10,355 nucleotides of DNA from Thiosulfativibrio sp964387695 (GCA_964387695.1 CAYLXI010000058.1:1-10355); one strand, 5' to 3'. Numbered from the stretch's first letter, positions 1 through 7,481 are shown. The notes: generated by a model from the sequence alone, not told the origin. Numbers and translations are program-made.

Positions 1-5
1 TTAAG

Positions 6-719
6 TTAACGAGCTTTTGCCACCACCCAAGCTTCAATAGTTATAATGTCAGTATGTTTTTTAATTTGCTTTGCGAGAGCTTCTATTGTTGTTCCCGTTG
101 TCATCACATCGTCGATAATTGCGAGGTTTTCAACTCCCTTAAAGTCTTTTACATTAACTTTAAATACGCCGTTTAAATTTTTATATCGCTCAACTTTAGA
201 TAAAGTTGTTTGGCTTACTGTTGGCTTTAACCTTTCTACACCATTTAAAATTAACGGTAATTTTAATCGCTTACTAATAATTTTTGCCACTTCTAAAGAC
301 TGATTAAAGCCTCTCTCTCTTAATCTTGAAATATGCAAAGGCACTGCCACAATCGCCTCTACTTTATTTACTTCCAGATTATCAAGCATAAGTTCCGCTA
401 ATATTTGGCTGATTGCATGATTTCCTTTAAACTTATACAAATGAATCAACTTACGCATATTATGATCAAAATCATAAAAAACTTGTGTCGCATCAAAACT
501 TGGTTTATGACTTAAGCAAGTGCCACAAATTAATCCATTATAGATTGTTAATCCATCATAAGTTGGTTCAGCACAAATCGGGCAAACGATTGTTTGATAT
601 TTGAACCCCTCAACAATTTCTGCGGACAAATCTAAACTTACCAGACCTGGTAATTTAGTTAAAACACAAGTAGGTGGAAAGCACCAATTTTTTAAGAAGG
701 CTAAGCTTTGTTTTATCAT
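6..719 (-). CDS. comF: ComF-family phosphoribosyltransferase-like protein
   Basis: Cytoplasmic ComF/GntX-type protein of 237 residues, the usual family length. The N-terminus has a cysteine pair (CFPPTC, residues 13-18) and then a zinc-ribbon with CPIC (46-49) and CGTC (65-68). The family motif RERGFNQS follows near 134-141, and the PRPP-binding loop IIDDVMTTGTT lies near 201-211. Family knowledge: ComF proteins have a type I phosphoribosyltransferase fold and are linked to DNA uptake in competent bacteria; the enzymatic substrate is not settled. I chose the ATG at 717-719 because the protein then begins like other ComF proteins (a short hydrophobic stretch before CFPP). The frame extends to a TTG at 753-755, but that adds 12 unmatched residues and would run through the palindrome at 738-755. 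Neither start has a clear Shine-Dalgarno. It is divergent from bioB, a neighbourhood common in gammaproteobacteria. Confidence 0.93.
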   Translation of the reverse strand: MIKQSLAFLKNWCFPPTCVLTKLPGLVSLDLSAEIVEGFKYQTIVCPICAEPTYDGLTIYNGLICGTCLSHKPSFDATQVFYDFDHNMRKLIHLYKFKGNHAISQILAELMLDNLEVNKVEAIVAVPLHISRLRERGFNQSLEVAKIISKRLKLPLILNGVERLKPTVSQTTLSKVERYKNLNGVFKVNVKDFKGVENLAIIDDVMTTGTTIEALAKQIKKHTDIITIEAWVVAKAR

Positions 720-786
720 AAAATTTTCAAAAAGGATTTGGGTTATAATACCCAATTATAAATATTAAGTACATGAGCATCTGGGA
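720..786. promoter_or_regulatory. Divergent comF/bioB promoter region with palindrome
   Basis: This 67-bp gap must hold the promoters of both divergent genes. It contains a palindrome with arms TTGGGT (738-743) and ACCCAA (750-755) around a consensus -10 hexamer, TATAAT (744-749). Read on the other strand the same centre gives TATTAT, so it could serve as the -10 for comF. No convincing -35 sits 17 bp away on either strand. A second possible -10 for bioB, TATAAA, lies at 757-762. A repressor bound at this dyad would block both genes. The arms do not match the enterobacterial BirA operator arm (TTGTAAACC), so the identity of any regulator is open. Confidence 0.45.
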
Positions 787-1806
787 ATGATAAAACAGGA
801 AAAAATACGTACAGACTGGACATTATCTGAAATTAAACACATCATTAATCAACCTTTTAATGACTTAATTTTTCAAGCCCAAACCGTACATCGCCAATTT
901 TTTGATCCAAATGAAATTCAAACCAGCACTTTGGTTAATATTAAATCGGGTGGCTGTGCCGAAGATTGTGCTTATTGCTCTCAAAGTGCAAGAAATAACA
1001 CCAACCTTGAAAAAGAACAAATGATGGAGGTTCAAGAAGTTATTGAGCAAGCTTTGGTTGCTAAAGAACGCGGAGCAACCCGTTTATGCATGGGGGCAGC
1101 TTGGCGTAATCCCAATAAGAAAGACTTCCCCAGAGTGCTAGAAATGGTACGAGTGGTTAAAGAACTAGGGCTAGAAACCTGCTTAACACTCGGCATGCTC
1201 AATGATGATCAAGTTGCACAGCTAAAAGAAGCTGGACTAGACTATTACAATCACAACCTTGATACTTCGGAAGCTTTTTACCCCAAAATCATTACCACTC
1301 GTAACTATCAAGACCGCCTAGACACCATTGACAAGGTACAAAAGGCAGACATCAATGTTTGTTCTGGTGGCATTATCGGCATGGGTGAAGAGCATAAAGA
1401 TAGAGCAGAGCTATTAAGAACCTTTGCCACCATGCGTCGTCATCCCAACTCTGTACCCATCAACTTATTAGTGCCAGTGGAAGGTACGCCACTTGCCCAC
1501 ATGAGAGGCAAGACGGATTCGTTTGAATTCATTAGAGTGATTGCAACCGCAAGAATTTTAATGCCAGAAACCTATGTTCGCTTATCAGCAGGACGCATGA
1601 CTCTAAGCGATGAAGCCCAAGCCTTATGTTTTTTTTCTGGTGCAAACTCTATTTTTTATGGTGACAAGTTACTCACCACAGAAAACCCAGAGTCTAACCA
1701 TGATTTAATGCTATTTGCCAAGCTTGGCCTAAATATGCAAACCAACAAAAAAGCCGAAGCTGTTGCCCAATCTTTGCGTAAACAAATCACTGAACTCAGT
1801 GCATAA
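787..1806 (+). CDS. bioB: Biotin synthase BioB
   Basis: Radical SAM enzyme that inserts sulfur into dethiobiotin to form biotin, the final pathway step, in the cytoplasm. The 339-residue length is normal. The radical SAM [4Fe-4S] motif CAEDCAYC gives C57, C61 and C64. The [2Fe-2S] sulfur-donor cluster ligands are all present: C101 (in RLCMGAAW), C132 (ETCLTLG), C192 (NVCSGG) and R265 (YVRLSAGR). YYNHNLDTS and GANSIFYG are also conserved. It is the first gene of a bioB-F-H-C run and ends 14 bp before bioF. The N-terminus aligns with E. coli BioB (WTLSEI versus WTLSQV), which supports this start. The start is odd in that the only purine-rich stretch, CTGGGA, abuts the ATG with no spacer. A five-codon reading frame (773-790) overlaps it. 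Confidence 0.98.
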   Translation: MIKQEKIRTDWTLSEIKHIINQPFNDLIFQAQTVHRQFFDPNEIQTSTLVNIKSGGCAEDCAYCSQSARNNTNLEKEQMMEVQEVIEQALVAKERGATRLCMGAAWRNPNKKDFPRVLEMVRVVKELGLETCLTLGMLNDDQVAQLKEAGLDYYNHNLDTSEAFYPKIITTRNYQDRLDTIDKVQKADINVCSGGIIGMGEEHKDRAELLRTFATMRRHPNSVPINLLVPVEGTPLAHMRGKTDSFEFIRVIATARILMPETYVRLSAGRMTLSDEAQALCFFSGANSIFYGDKLLTTENPESNHDLMLFAKLGLNMQTNKKAEAVAQSLRKQITELSA

Positions 1807-1820
1807 GCTCGCCCTAATAA

Positions 1821-3005
1821 ATGAAAAAACAATCCATCACCCAAAGGTTTCAACCTCTTCTTGCTGCATGTAAAGACCAAGACCTCTATCGTCAGCTAGC
1901 CGTTGTTAGTGCTTCACAACAATCCATTATGACCATTAACAACCAAAAAGTGACTAACTTCTCTTCTAATGACTACCTAGGGCTTGCTAACCACCCAGAT
2001 ATTAAAGAGGCAATACAACAAGCCTTAAGAAATGGGATAAACACTGGCTCAGGTGCCGCACATCTTATCACGGGGCATCACTTACAGCACCAGATATTAG
2101 AAGAGGAGCTTGCCGATTGGTTAGATGTAGAAGCCGTGTTGCTGTTTTCTACTGGCTATATGGCAAATCTTGCGGTGCAACAAGCCCTGATGCACAAGGG
2201 CGATTTAATTCTAGGAGACAAGCTCAATCACGCCTCTTTAATTGATGGTGCGTTACAAAGTGAAGCCACCTTTAAACGATACTCTCACCTAGACATGCAA
2301 TCGTTAGAGCGGCGTTTGCAAGCCAACAACTCACAAGACAATGCTTGCTTAATTACAACAGATGGCGTGTTCAGCATGGATGGAGAGATAGCACCACTTG
2401 CGGAGATTAAAAAGCTGTCTCAAAATTACCAGGCGTGGTATTTGATAGATGATGCTCATGGACTCGGCGTGCTGGGAAAACACGGTAAAGGTTCTTTTGA
2501 ATATTTTAATTGCAGCCAAGATAGCAACAGTATTTTAATGGGAACACTAGGTAAGGCTTTTGGCACAAGTGGCGCTTTTGTGGCTGGCAGTCAAGTTTTA
2601 ATTGAAACTCTTATCAATTTTGCCCGACCATATATGTACACCACTGCCATGTCGCCTCTTATGGCAGTAGCCAGTCGAGCCGCTTTAAAATGTGTTATTA
2701 ATTTTGAAGCCGAAAGAGAACACTTATTTAAACTCATTAATACCTTTAAACAAGGAGCTGCTTCTTTAGGACTAAAATTAATCCCCTCTTCTAGCCCTAT
2801 TCAGGCTATATTACTAGGTGAATCTAAAGTGGCTTTAAAATGGAGCGAGCTTTTAAAAAAACAAGGTTTTTGGGTTGTTGCGATTCGCCCCCCTACGGTT
2901 ACAAAAAACTCCTCAAGATTACGAATCACTTTAAGTGCGGCACATTCATTAGAGCAAGTTTATAAACTACTAGAGGCATTAAAAAGAGTAAAATATCCAA
3001 TATGA
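1821..3005 (+). CDS. bioF: 8-amino-7-oxononanoate synthase BioF
   Basis: PLP-dependent alpha-oxoamine synthase that condenses pimeloyl-ACP with L-alanine to give 8-amino-7-oxononanoate (KAPA), with release of CO2 and ACP. The 394-residue length fits the family. Visible motifs are FSSNDYLGL near 47-55, TGSGAAHLITG near 75-85, LNHASLIDG at 135-143, TDGVFSMDG near 180-188 and DDAHGLGVLG at 210-219. The PLP-binding lysine is K245 in GTLGKAFGTSGAF. IRPPTV at 355-360 is the conserved C-terminal substrate/cofactor loop. No strong Shine-Dalgarno precedes the ATG, so translation may depend partly on ribosomes finishing bioB 14 bp upstream. A 78-bp gap to bioH follows. It contains an inverted repeat, AGCTTTT (3007-3013) and AAAAGCT (3036-3042), with no T-tract, so it is not an obvious terminator. 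Confidence 0.97.
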   Translation: MKKQSITQRFQPLLAACKDQDLYRQLAVVSASQQSIMTINNQKVTNFSSNDYLGLANHPDIKEAIQQALRNGINTGSGAAHLITGHHLQHQILEEELADWLDVEAVLLFSTGYMANLAVQQALMHKGDLILGDKLNHASLIDGALQSEATFKRYSHLDMQSLERRLQANNSQDNACLITTDGVFSMDGEIAPLAEIKKLSQNYQAWYLIDDAHGLGVLGKHGKGSFEYFNCSQDSNSILMGTLGKAFGTSGAFVAGSQVLIETLINFARPYMYTTAMSPLMAVASRAALKCVINFEAEREHLFKLINTFKQGAASLGLKLIPSSSPIQAILLGESKVALKWSELLKKQGFWVVAIRPPTVTKNSSRLRITLSAAHSLEQVYKLLEALKRVKYPI

Positions 3006-3083
3006 GAGCTTTTCACAACATAATTAACCGATTAAAAAAGCTATAACTTTACTCTCACAAATTACTCTGGCAAAGGTCTCAAC

Positions 3084-3887
3084 ATGAAATTAAACTGTGA
3101 AATATTTAAATCTTTTAATGACCTTGGGCAAGCAAACCCCAACCTTACTTTAATTCATGGCTGGGGATCTACCAATTCAATTTGGCGAGACTGGACAAAA
3201 CTCTTCTTTTTACAAAATTTTACCCTGCATTTAATTGAGCTTCCTGGGTTTGGAATAAGCCCTGAAATTAATAAGCCTTTAAATATAGAAAAAGCATGGT
3301 TAGAGGCTTTAAATGCAAGCCTTCCTGAAAAAACCCACCTGATAGGATGGTCACTTGGAGGCATTTTAAGTCAAAAACTAGCCCTTAATCATCCCGAAAA
3401 AATACAAAGCTTAATCTGCATTGCTTCCACCCCAAAATTTACTCAATTAGACGGATGGAATCATGCGGTTAGCCCTAAGTTATTAAAAGATTTTATAAAA
3501 TCTGTAGGGATTGAATATACCAGTGTGCTAAAACAATTTTGGCGTTTACAACTACAAGGCTCAAAAAATGCTCGCCCTTTAATAAAAAAACTCATGGCAC
3601 ACATGACAGGAAGAAAGCTTCCTAAAATTTCAGGCTTAACTCAAGGGCTGTCTTTGTTACGCGACCTAGATAACCGTAAAAACCTTAACACTCTTAAACC
3701 CCCAACCTTATGGTTGTTAGGAGAGTTTGATCCTTTAATTCCGCAAGCTCTACTAACCGATTTAACCCAATTACAACCCAAGGCAGAGGTCATTATTATC
3801 AAAGATGCCAGTCATATGCCATTTTTTTCTCACCCAGAAGAAACCGCACAACAAATATTAAACTTTATTGCTAAGAGCAAACTGTAA
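3084..3887 (+). CDS. bioH: Pimeloyl-[ACP] methyl ester carboxylesterase BioH
   Basis: Alpha/beta hydrolase that cleaves the methyl ester from pimeloyl-ACP methyl ester. This ends chain extension and supplies BioF with substrate. The 267-residue length is close to E. coli BioH (256). The oxyanion-hole HGWG is at 25-28 and ELPGFG near 52-57. The nucleophile elbow GWSLGG places the catalytic serine at S90. The rest of the triad is D216 (in LLGEFDPLIP) and H244 (in DASHMPFFSHPEE). IASTPKF after the elbow matches the IASSPxF region typical of BioH rather than of generic hydrolases. AAAGG lies about 7-11 bp before the ATG. The stop codon overlaps the bioC start by one base (TAATG), which suggests coupled translation of the esterase with the methyltransferase whose product it processes. 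Confidence 0.94.
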   Translation: MKLNCEIFKSFNDLGQANPNLTLIHGWGSTNSIWRDWTKLFFLQNFTLHLIELPGFGISPEINKPLNIEKAWLEALNASLPEKTHLIGWSLGGILSQKLALNHPEKIQSLICIASTPKFTQLDGWNHAVSPKLLKDFIKSVGIEYTSVLKQFWRLQLQGSKNARPLIKKLMAHMTGRKLPKISGLTQGLSLLRDLDNRKNLNTLKPPTLWLLGEFDPLIPQALLTDLTQLQPKAEVIIIKDASHMPFFSHPEETAQQILNFIAKSKL

Positions 3888-4813
3888 TGCAATCTTATAA
3901 TCGCTTTCATATTCAACAACATTTTAATAAAGCTGCTGTTAGCTATGATGAAGCGGCCGTATTACAAAAACAAGTTGCCGAACACTTAAATGAACGCCTA
4001 GATCTAATGACAATTAATCCTAAAGTAGTCCTTGATTTAGGAGCAGGAACAGGCCTTTTAACTCAAAAAATTATCCAACGCTATCCTAAAGCACAAGTTT
4101 ACGGAGTAGATTTATCTCCCTCCATGTTGCAAGTTGCACAAAATACACTTAGCAAACAAACACTCCCATTTATAAAAAAAATGGTTCAATCTTTTAAGTC
4201 TCAAACCGCTTCTTTTATTAATGCCGATGTTTATCAACTGCCTTTTTCTAATGCTTCTGTCGATTTAATCGTCAGTAATTTAATGTTGCAGTGGTGCGAT
4301 GATTTAGACGCGGTATTTTTAGAATTTCGTCGAGTATTACGCTCTGAAGGTGTGGTTATTTTCACCACTTTTGGTCCAGACACTTTAAAAGAACTGCGCC
4401 AATCTTGGTCAAAAACAGATAAATTTGAGCATGTAAATACCTTTATTGACATGCACGATATTGGCGACGCATTGGTTCGTAATGGATTTGGACAACCTGT
4501 AATGGATGTCGAAAATTTTACTTTAACTTATGAAAAACCCCTTAGCGTTTTAAAAGACCTAAAAGCCATTGGAGCCACCAATTCTTATCGCAATCGCCCC
4601 AAAGGCCTTATGGGAAAACATCGATTCTCCCAAATGCTAGAACATTATGAAGATTTCAGACTCCAGAGAAAAGACAATAAAATACCCGCAACTTACGAGG
4701 TGGTTCATGGTCACGCTTGGGCTGGCGAAGAAATCATAAAAGGCCCTAACAGAGATCGATCAGGTTTAATTGAAATTAGTCTAGACAAATTTCAAGCCCA
4801 AACCAAAATATAA
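3887..4813 (+). CDS. bioC: Malonyl-[ACP] O-methyltransferase BioC
   Basis: Class I SAM-dependent methyltransferase that esterifies the free carboxyl of malonyl-ACP. The resulting thioester can enter fatty acid synthesis and be elongated to pimeloyl-ACP methyl ester. The 308 residues contain the BioC-type N-terminus (FNKAAVSYDEAAVLQKQVA, near 13-31) and SAM motif I, VLDLGAGTG (48-56). GVDLSPSML follows near 73-81. The post-motif region SVDLIVSNLMLQW (near 124-136) and FTTFGPDTLKELRQSW are characteristic of BioC. The length is above the E. coli protein (251) because of inserts near 88-108 and an extended C-terminus, as in other non-enteric BioC proteins. The start overlaps the bioH stop. It is the last biotin gene here: no bioD or bioA follows, and the next 216 bp hold a repeat element instead. 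Confidence 0.95.
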   Translation: MQSYNRFHIQQHFNKAAVSYDEAAVLQKQVAEHLNERLDLMTINPKVVLDLGAGTGLLTQKIIQRYPKAQVYGVDLSPSMLQVAQNTLSKQTLPFIKKMVQSFKSQTASFINADVYQLPFSNASVDLIVSNLMLQWCDDLDAVFLEFRRVLRSEGVVIFTTFGPDTLKELRQSWSKTDKFEHVNTFIDMHDIGDALVRNGFGQPVMDVENFTLTYEKPLSVLKDLKAIGATNSYRNRPKGLMGKHRFSQMLEHYEDFRLQRKDNKIPATYEVVHGHAWAGEEIIKGPNRDRSGLIEISLDKFQAQTKI

Positions 4814-4834
4814 CCCTATATTTAAGGGATTTAA

Positions 4835-4990
4835 GGAATTGCTTAATAACTAAGGTTAGAATTAGGCTGAGAAAAACGAGTCGCTATTTGTGCTGAAATG
4901 AGGCGTAATAGCTAGCTATTGCAACGAATTGCAGTGAAAATATCGGCTCTTTTAGCCAGCATAAAATAATCTTAGTTGTTAAGAGCTTCC
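4835..4990 (+). repeat. Palindromic interspersed repeat, copy A (complete)
   Basis: The core at 4841-4970 matches 8726-8853 at about 118 of 128 aligned positions with one 2-nt gap, and the first 36 bases are identical. The ends are imperfect inverted repeats: 4842-4858 against 4967-4983 pair over 17 bp with only two G-T positions. GGAA (4835-4838) and TTCC (4987-4990) may extend them. The centre is the perfect 14-bp palindrome AATAGCTAGCTATT (4907-4920). Between them, GGCT (4865-4868) pairs with AGCC (4954-4957), and 4878-4889 pairs with 4938-4949. The whole unit can therefore fold into one long hairpin. I see no target-site duplication and no coding capacity. It fills most of the bioC-priA gap. 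It could be a MITE-like element or a structured leader RNA. Confidence 0.8.
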
Positions 4991-5004
4991 TCGTATCATA
5001 ATAA
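4976..5004 (+). promoter_or_regulatory. Possible priA promoter at the edge of repeat copy A
   Basis: TTGTTA (4976-4981) is a fair -35, followed after 17 bp by TAATAA (4999-5004) or after 15 bp by CATAAT (4997-5002). The -35 lies mostly in the right terminal inverted repeat of copy A, so the element may supply part of the priA promoter. The hexamers are imperfect and AT-rich sequence gives chance matches, so confidence is low. Confidence 0.3.
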
Positions 5005-5029
5005 TTGTGAAAATCTTTAAGGGTTGTAA

Positions 5030-7276
5030 ATGTTTGTTCAAGTTGCTATTCCAGGTCCTTTTTTAACGCCTCTAAGCTATCAAACTAAAGCAGGTGATTT
5101 AGCTGTAGAGTCTTCTGAAAGCTCTAATCCAGTTGTAGGAGGACGAGTATGGGTGTCCTTTCGCAATAAAGACATTGTGGGCATTGTGGTCTCCTTAAAA
5201 AACAGTGTTGACTATGATGTATCTAAAATAAAGCCTATTAAGACTGTTATTGATACAAAAGCAATTTTTTCTGCTGCAGAAATGGATTTTTTACAATGGG
5301 CAAGTTTTTATTATCATGAACCTATTGGAAATGTAATACAAACGGCTTTACCAAAAAGATTACGACAGGGAGAAAAGGTTAAGGCGGCAGGGATTTCTGT
5401 CTGGAGGCTAACACAGGCAGCTAAGCAAGGAGAAGCTAAAATATCCAGTCGTGCCAAACAGCAGCTTGCCATAATGAAAGAATTGCAAACAAGTGCGATG
5501 CCCAGAACGACGGAAGACTTAAATTTAAAGCTAAGTAACTGGAGAACACCAATAAAGCGCTTAATCGAACAGGGCTGGGTTGAAAAAACTGAAGGGTCTT
5601 GTTTGCCCAAGGTTCCAAAAACAACCAAGCCCAACCATTTATTAAATGAACAGCAACAAGATGCTGTCAATGAGGTATCTAAGAGCCAAGGGTTTAATGC
5701 TTTTTTGTTAGAGGGAATTACGGGAAGCGGCAAAACAGAAGTTTATCTTGGCATGATTGAGCAGATAATAAAGTTGAATAAACAGGTTTTAGTTTTAGTA
5801 CCAGAAATAGGCTTAACCCCTCAAACCGTGCAAAGGTTTGAAGCCTATTTACAACAGCCAGTTGCGGTTATTCATTCAGGATTAAGTGATAAAGAAAGGC
5901 ACTGTGCCTGGTCACTCATTAAAAACGATAAAGTAGCGGTTTTATTGGGAACTCGTTCGGCAATTTTCACTCCCTTCTCTAACCTTGGTTTGTGCATTAT
6001 AGACGAAGAACACGACCTATCATTTAAGCAGCAAGATGGGCTTCGTTATTCTGCCAGAGATTGTTTGGTGCGCCGAGCCCACCTTGAAAAAGTTCCTGTC
6101 GTTTTAGGAACCGCTACCCCATCTTTTGAAAGCTTTCATAATGTCATATCAGGGCGTTATCGCCACTTAAAGCTCACACAAAGAGCGGGCAATGCAAATC
6201 TTCCCAAGGTTGGTTTGCTAGATATCCGAGGTGAAAAAATGGCTGAAGGTGTGTCTAGAAAACTTAAAAAGCAAATAGAACAGCATATTAAAGCAGGAAA
6301 TCAAGTTTTATTGTTTTTAAACCGCCGTGGATTTTCTCCTGTTTTAATGTGTCATGAATGTGGATGGCAGGCAACTTGTTCGAGCTGTGATGTGAATATG
6401 ACTTATCATCAGCAATTTAATGAGTTGCGTTGCCATCATTGTGGACATCAGCATAAAGCACCTCGCCATTGCCTGGATTGCAATGCAGAAGAGTTCGTTA
6501 AGATTGGACAAGGCACGGAGCGTTTAGAAACCGTAATGCAAGAGTGGTTTCCAAAAGAAAATATTTTACGAATTGATAGAGATACCACGCGTCTAAAAGG
6601 GCAGATAAACACCCTTACTCAACAGGCTACAGAAGGTAAGTACAATATTTTAATTGGCACGCAAATGCTTGCTAAAGGGCATCATTTTCCTAGGGTTACT
6701 TTAGTTGGAATATTGGATATAGACCAAGGACTTTTTGGGGCAGATTTTCGCTCTTCTGAACGAATGGCTCAATTAATAGTGCAAGTGTCTGGGCGTTCGG
6801 GTCGGGCAGACAAAAAAGGCTTTGTTTTAATCCAAACACACCACCCTGAACACCCCCTATTAAAAAAACTTATTACAGAAGGCTACAGTTCTTTTGCTAA
6901 AAAGGCATTAAAAGATCGCGAGATGGCTGATTTGCCTCCTTATGCATATCAAATATTAATTCGTGCAGAAGCCAATGATTTTAACGCGGGTTGGAGCTTT
7001 CTAAATGAGATAAAGCAGCAACTTGTTTTTATTAAACCAGAGGTTTTGTCCTTAGAAAAAGAAAAATCAAAAAGAGATCAGCTTTTAGTGCAAGGGCCTG
7101 TGTCAGCCCCTATGTTAAAAAGGCAGGGGCGTTTTCGTTATCAGTTGCTACTACAATCTAGCCAACGAGGCTTATTGCATCAGTGGCTAGGCTCAATAGA
7201 ATCTAACTTTTATACTTCTAAATTGGGGCGAAAAGTTCGCTGGAATATTGATATTGACCCACAAGAAATGAGCTAA
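5030..7276 (+). CDS. priA: Primosomal protein PriA (replication-restart helicase)
   Basis: Superfamily 2 3'-to-5' DNA helicase that recognises stalled or collapsed replication forks and recruits PriB/DnaT/DnaC or equivalents to reload DnaB. At 748 residues it is near the E. coli length (732). Residues 1-105 form the 3'-DNA-end binding domain, followed by a winged-helix region. Walker A is GITGSGKTE (229-237), the Walker B/DEAH-type box is DEEH (325-328), and GTATPS is near 360-365. The insertion has eight zinc-ligand cysteines: C441, C444, C450, C453, C468, C471, C481 and C484. GTQMLAKGHHFP (from about 543) and QVSGRSGRA (585-593) are the C-terminal helicase motifs. A TAAGGG Shine-Dalgarno (5018-5023) sits well before the ATG. 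All key residues are intact. It is preceded by repeat copy A and followed by about 205 bp of non-coding DNA, so it is probably transcribed alone. Confidence 0.99.
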   Translation: MFVQVAIPGPFLTPLSYQTKAGDLAVESSESSNPVVGGRVWVSFRNKDIVGIVVSLKNSVDYDVSKIKPIKTVIDTKAIFSAAEMDFLQWASFYYHEPIGNVIQTALPKRLRQGEKVKAAGISVWRLTQAAKQGEAKISSRAKQQLAIMKELQTSAMPRTTEDLNLKLSNWRTPIKRLIEQGWVEKTEGSCLPKVPKTTKPNHLLNEQQQDAVNEVSKSQGFNAFLLEGITGSGKTEVYLGMIEQIIKLNKQVLVLVPEIGLTPQTVQRFEAYLQQPVAVIHSGLSDKERHCAWSLIKNDKVAVLLGTRSAIFTPFSNLGLCIIDEEHDLSFKQQDGLRYSARDCLVRRAHLEKVPVVLGTATPSFESFHNVISGRYRHLKLTQRAGNANLPKVGLLDIRGEKMAEGVSRKLKKQIEQHIKAGNQVLLFLNRRGFSPVLMCHECGWQATCSSCDVNMTYHQQFNELRCHHCGHQHKAPRHCLDCNAEEFVKIGQGTERLETVMQEWFPKENILRIDRDTTRLKGQINTLTQQATEGKYNILIGTQMLAKGHHFPRVTLVGILDIDQGLFGADFRSSERMAQLIVQVSGRSGRADKKGFVLIQTHHPEHPLLKKLITEGYSSFAKKALKDREMADLPPYAYQILIRAEANDFNAGWSFLNEIKQQLVFIKPEVLSLEKEKSKRDQLLVQGPVSAPMLKRQGRFRYQLLLQSSQRGLLHQWLGSIESNFYTSKLGRKVRWNIDIDPQEMS

Positions 7277-7331
7277 CGCCTTGTTAACACCTAATACTAA
7301 ATCCCTATAAAACTGGCATATAGCAGTGTAG

Positions 7332-7437
7332 ATTGTACTTTATAGCTTCATATCCCACCCTAAACAAGTATTAAGTTGAGATATAGACTTTGAATGCAAG
7401 GTTTTAATGCTGTAAGCTATACCTTTATTTGTACAAT
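7332..7437. repeat. Nested inverted repeats between priA and the PsiE-family gene
   Basis: An outer pair, ATTGTAC (7332-7338) and GTACAAT (7431-7437), encloses an inner pair, TATAGCTT (7341-7348) and AAGCTATA (7414-7421). A shorter ATATC/GATAT pair (7350-7354, 7380-7384) lies inside. The arms are nearly in register, so the 106-bp segment could form a cruciform or RNA hairpin. It is unrelated in sequence to copies A and B. There is no T-run after it that would mark it as a simple terminator. It may be a decayed small palindromic element or chance in AT-rich DNA. No convincing promoter for the downstream gene is visible. Confidence 0.35.
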
Positions 7438-7481
7438 TTTGTTAAAAATTAATAGTTTATTTAGATGGTGTAATGTAGAAA

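Noticed and set aside
46..303. 85-codon plus-strand frame antisense to comF
   Set aside because: It is antisense to the conserved PRPP-loop end of comF and has no support of its own.
720..786. Canonical BirA operator upstream of bioB
   Set aside because: No TTGTAAACC-like arms are present; the dyad here has different arms and a 6-bp centre.
3007..3058. Terminator or attenuator between bioF and bioH (AGCTTTT/AAAAGCT, with TGAGAG/CTCTCA outside)
   Set aside because: The loop is long and no T-tract follows; bioH and bioC fit the same operon.
4814..4835. Rho-independent terminator after bioC (CCCT...AGGG)
   Set aside because: The stem is only 4 bp and AT-rich, with no T-run after it.
4835..4990. 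CRISPR or tandem repeat array
   Set aside because: There are only two distant copies, each palindromic, with no regular spacers or cas genes.
5314..5733. 139-codon minus-strand open frame inside priA
   Set aside because: It is antisense to the PriA helicase region, is cysteine-rich by chance and has no family features.
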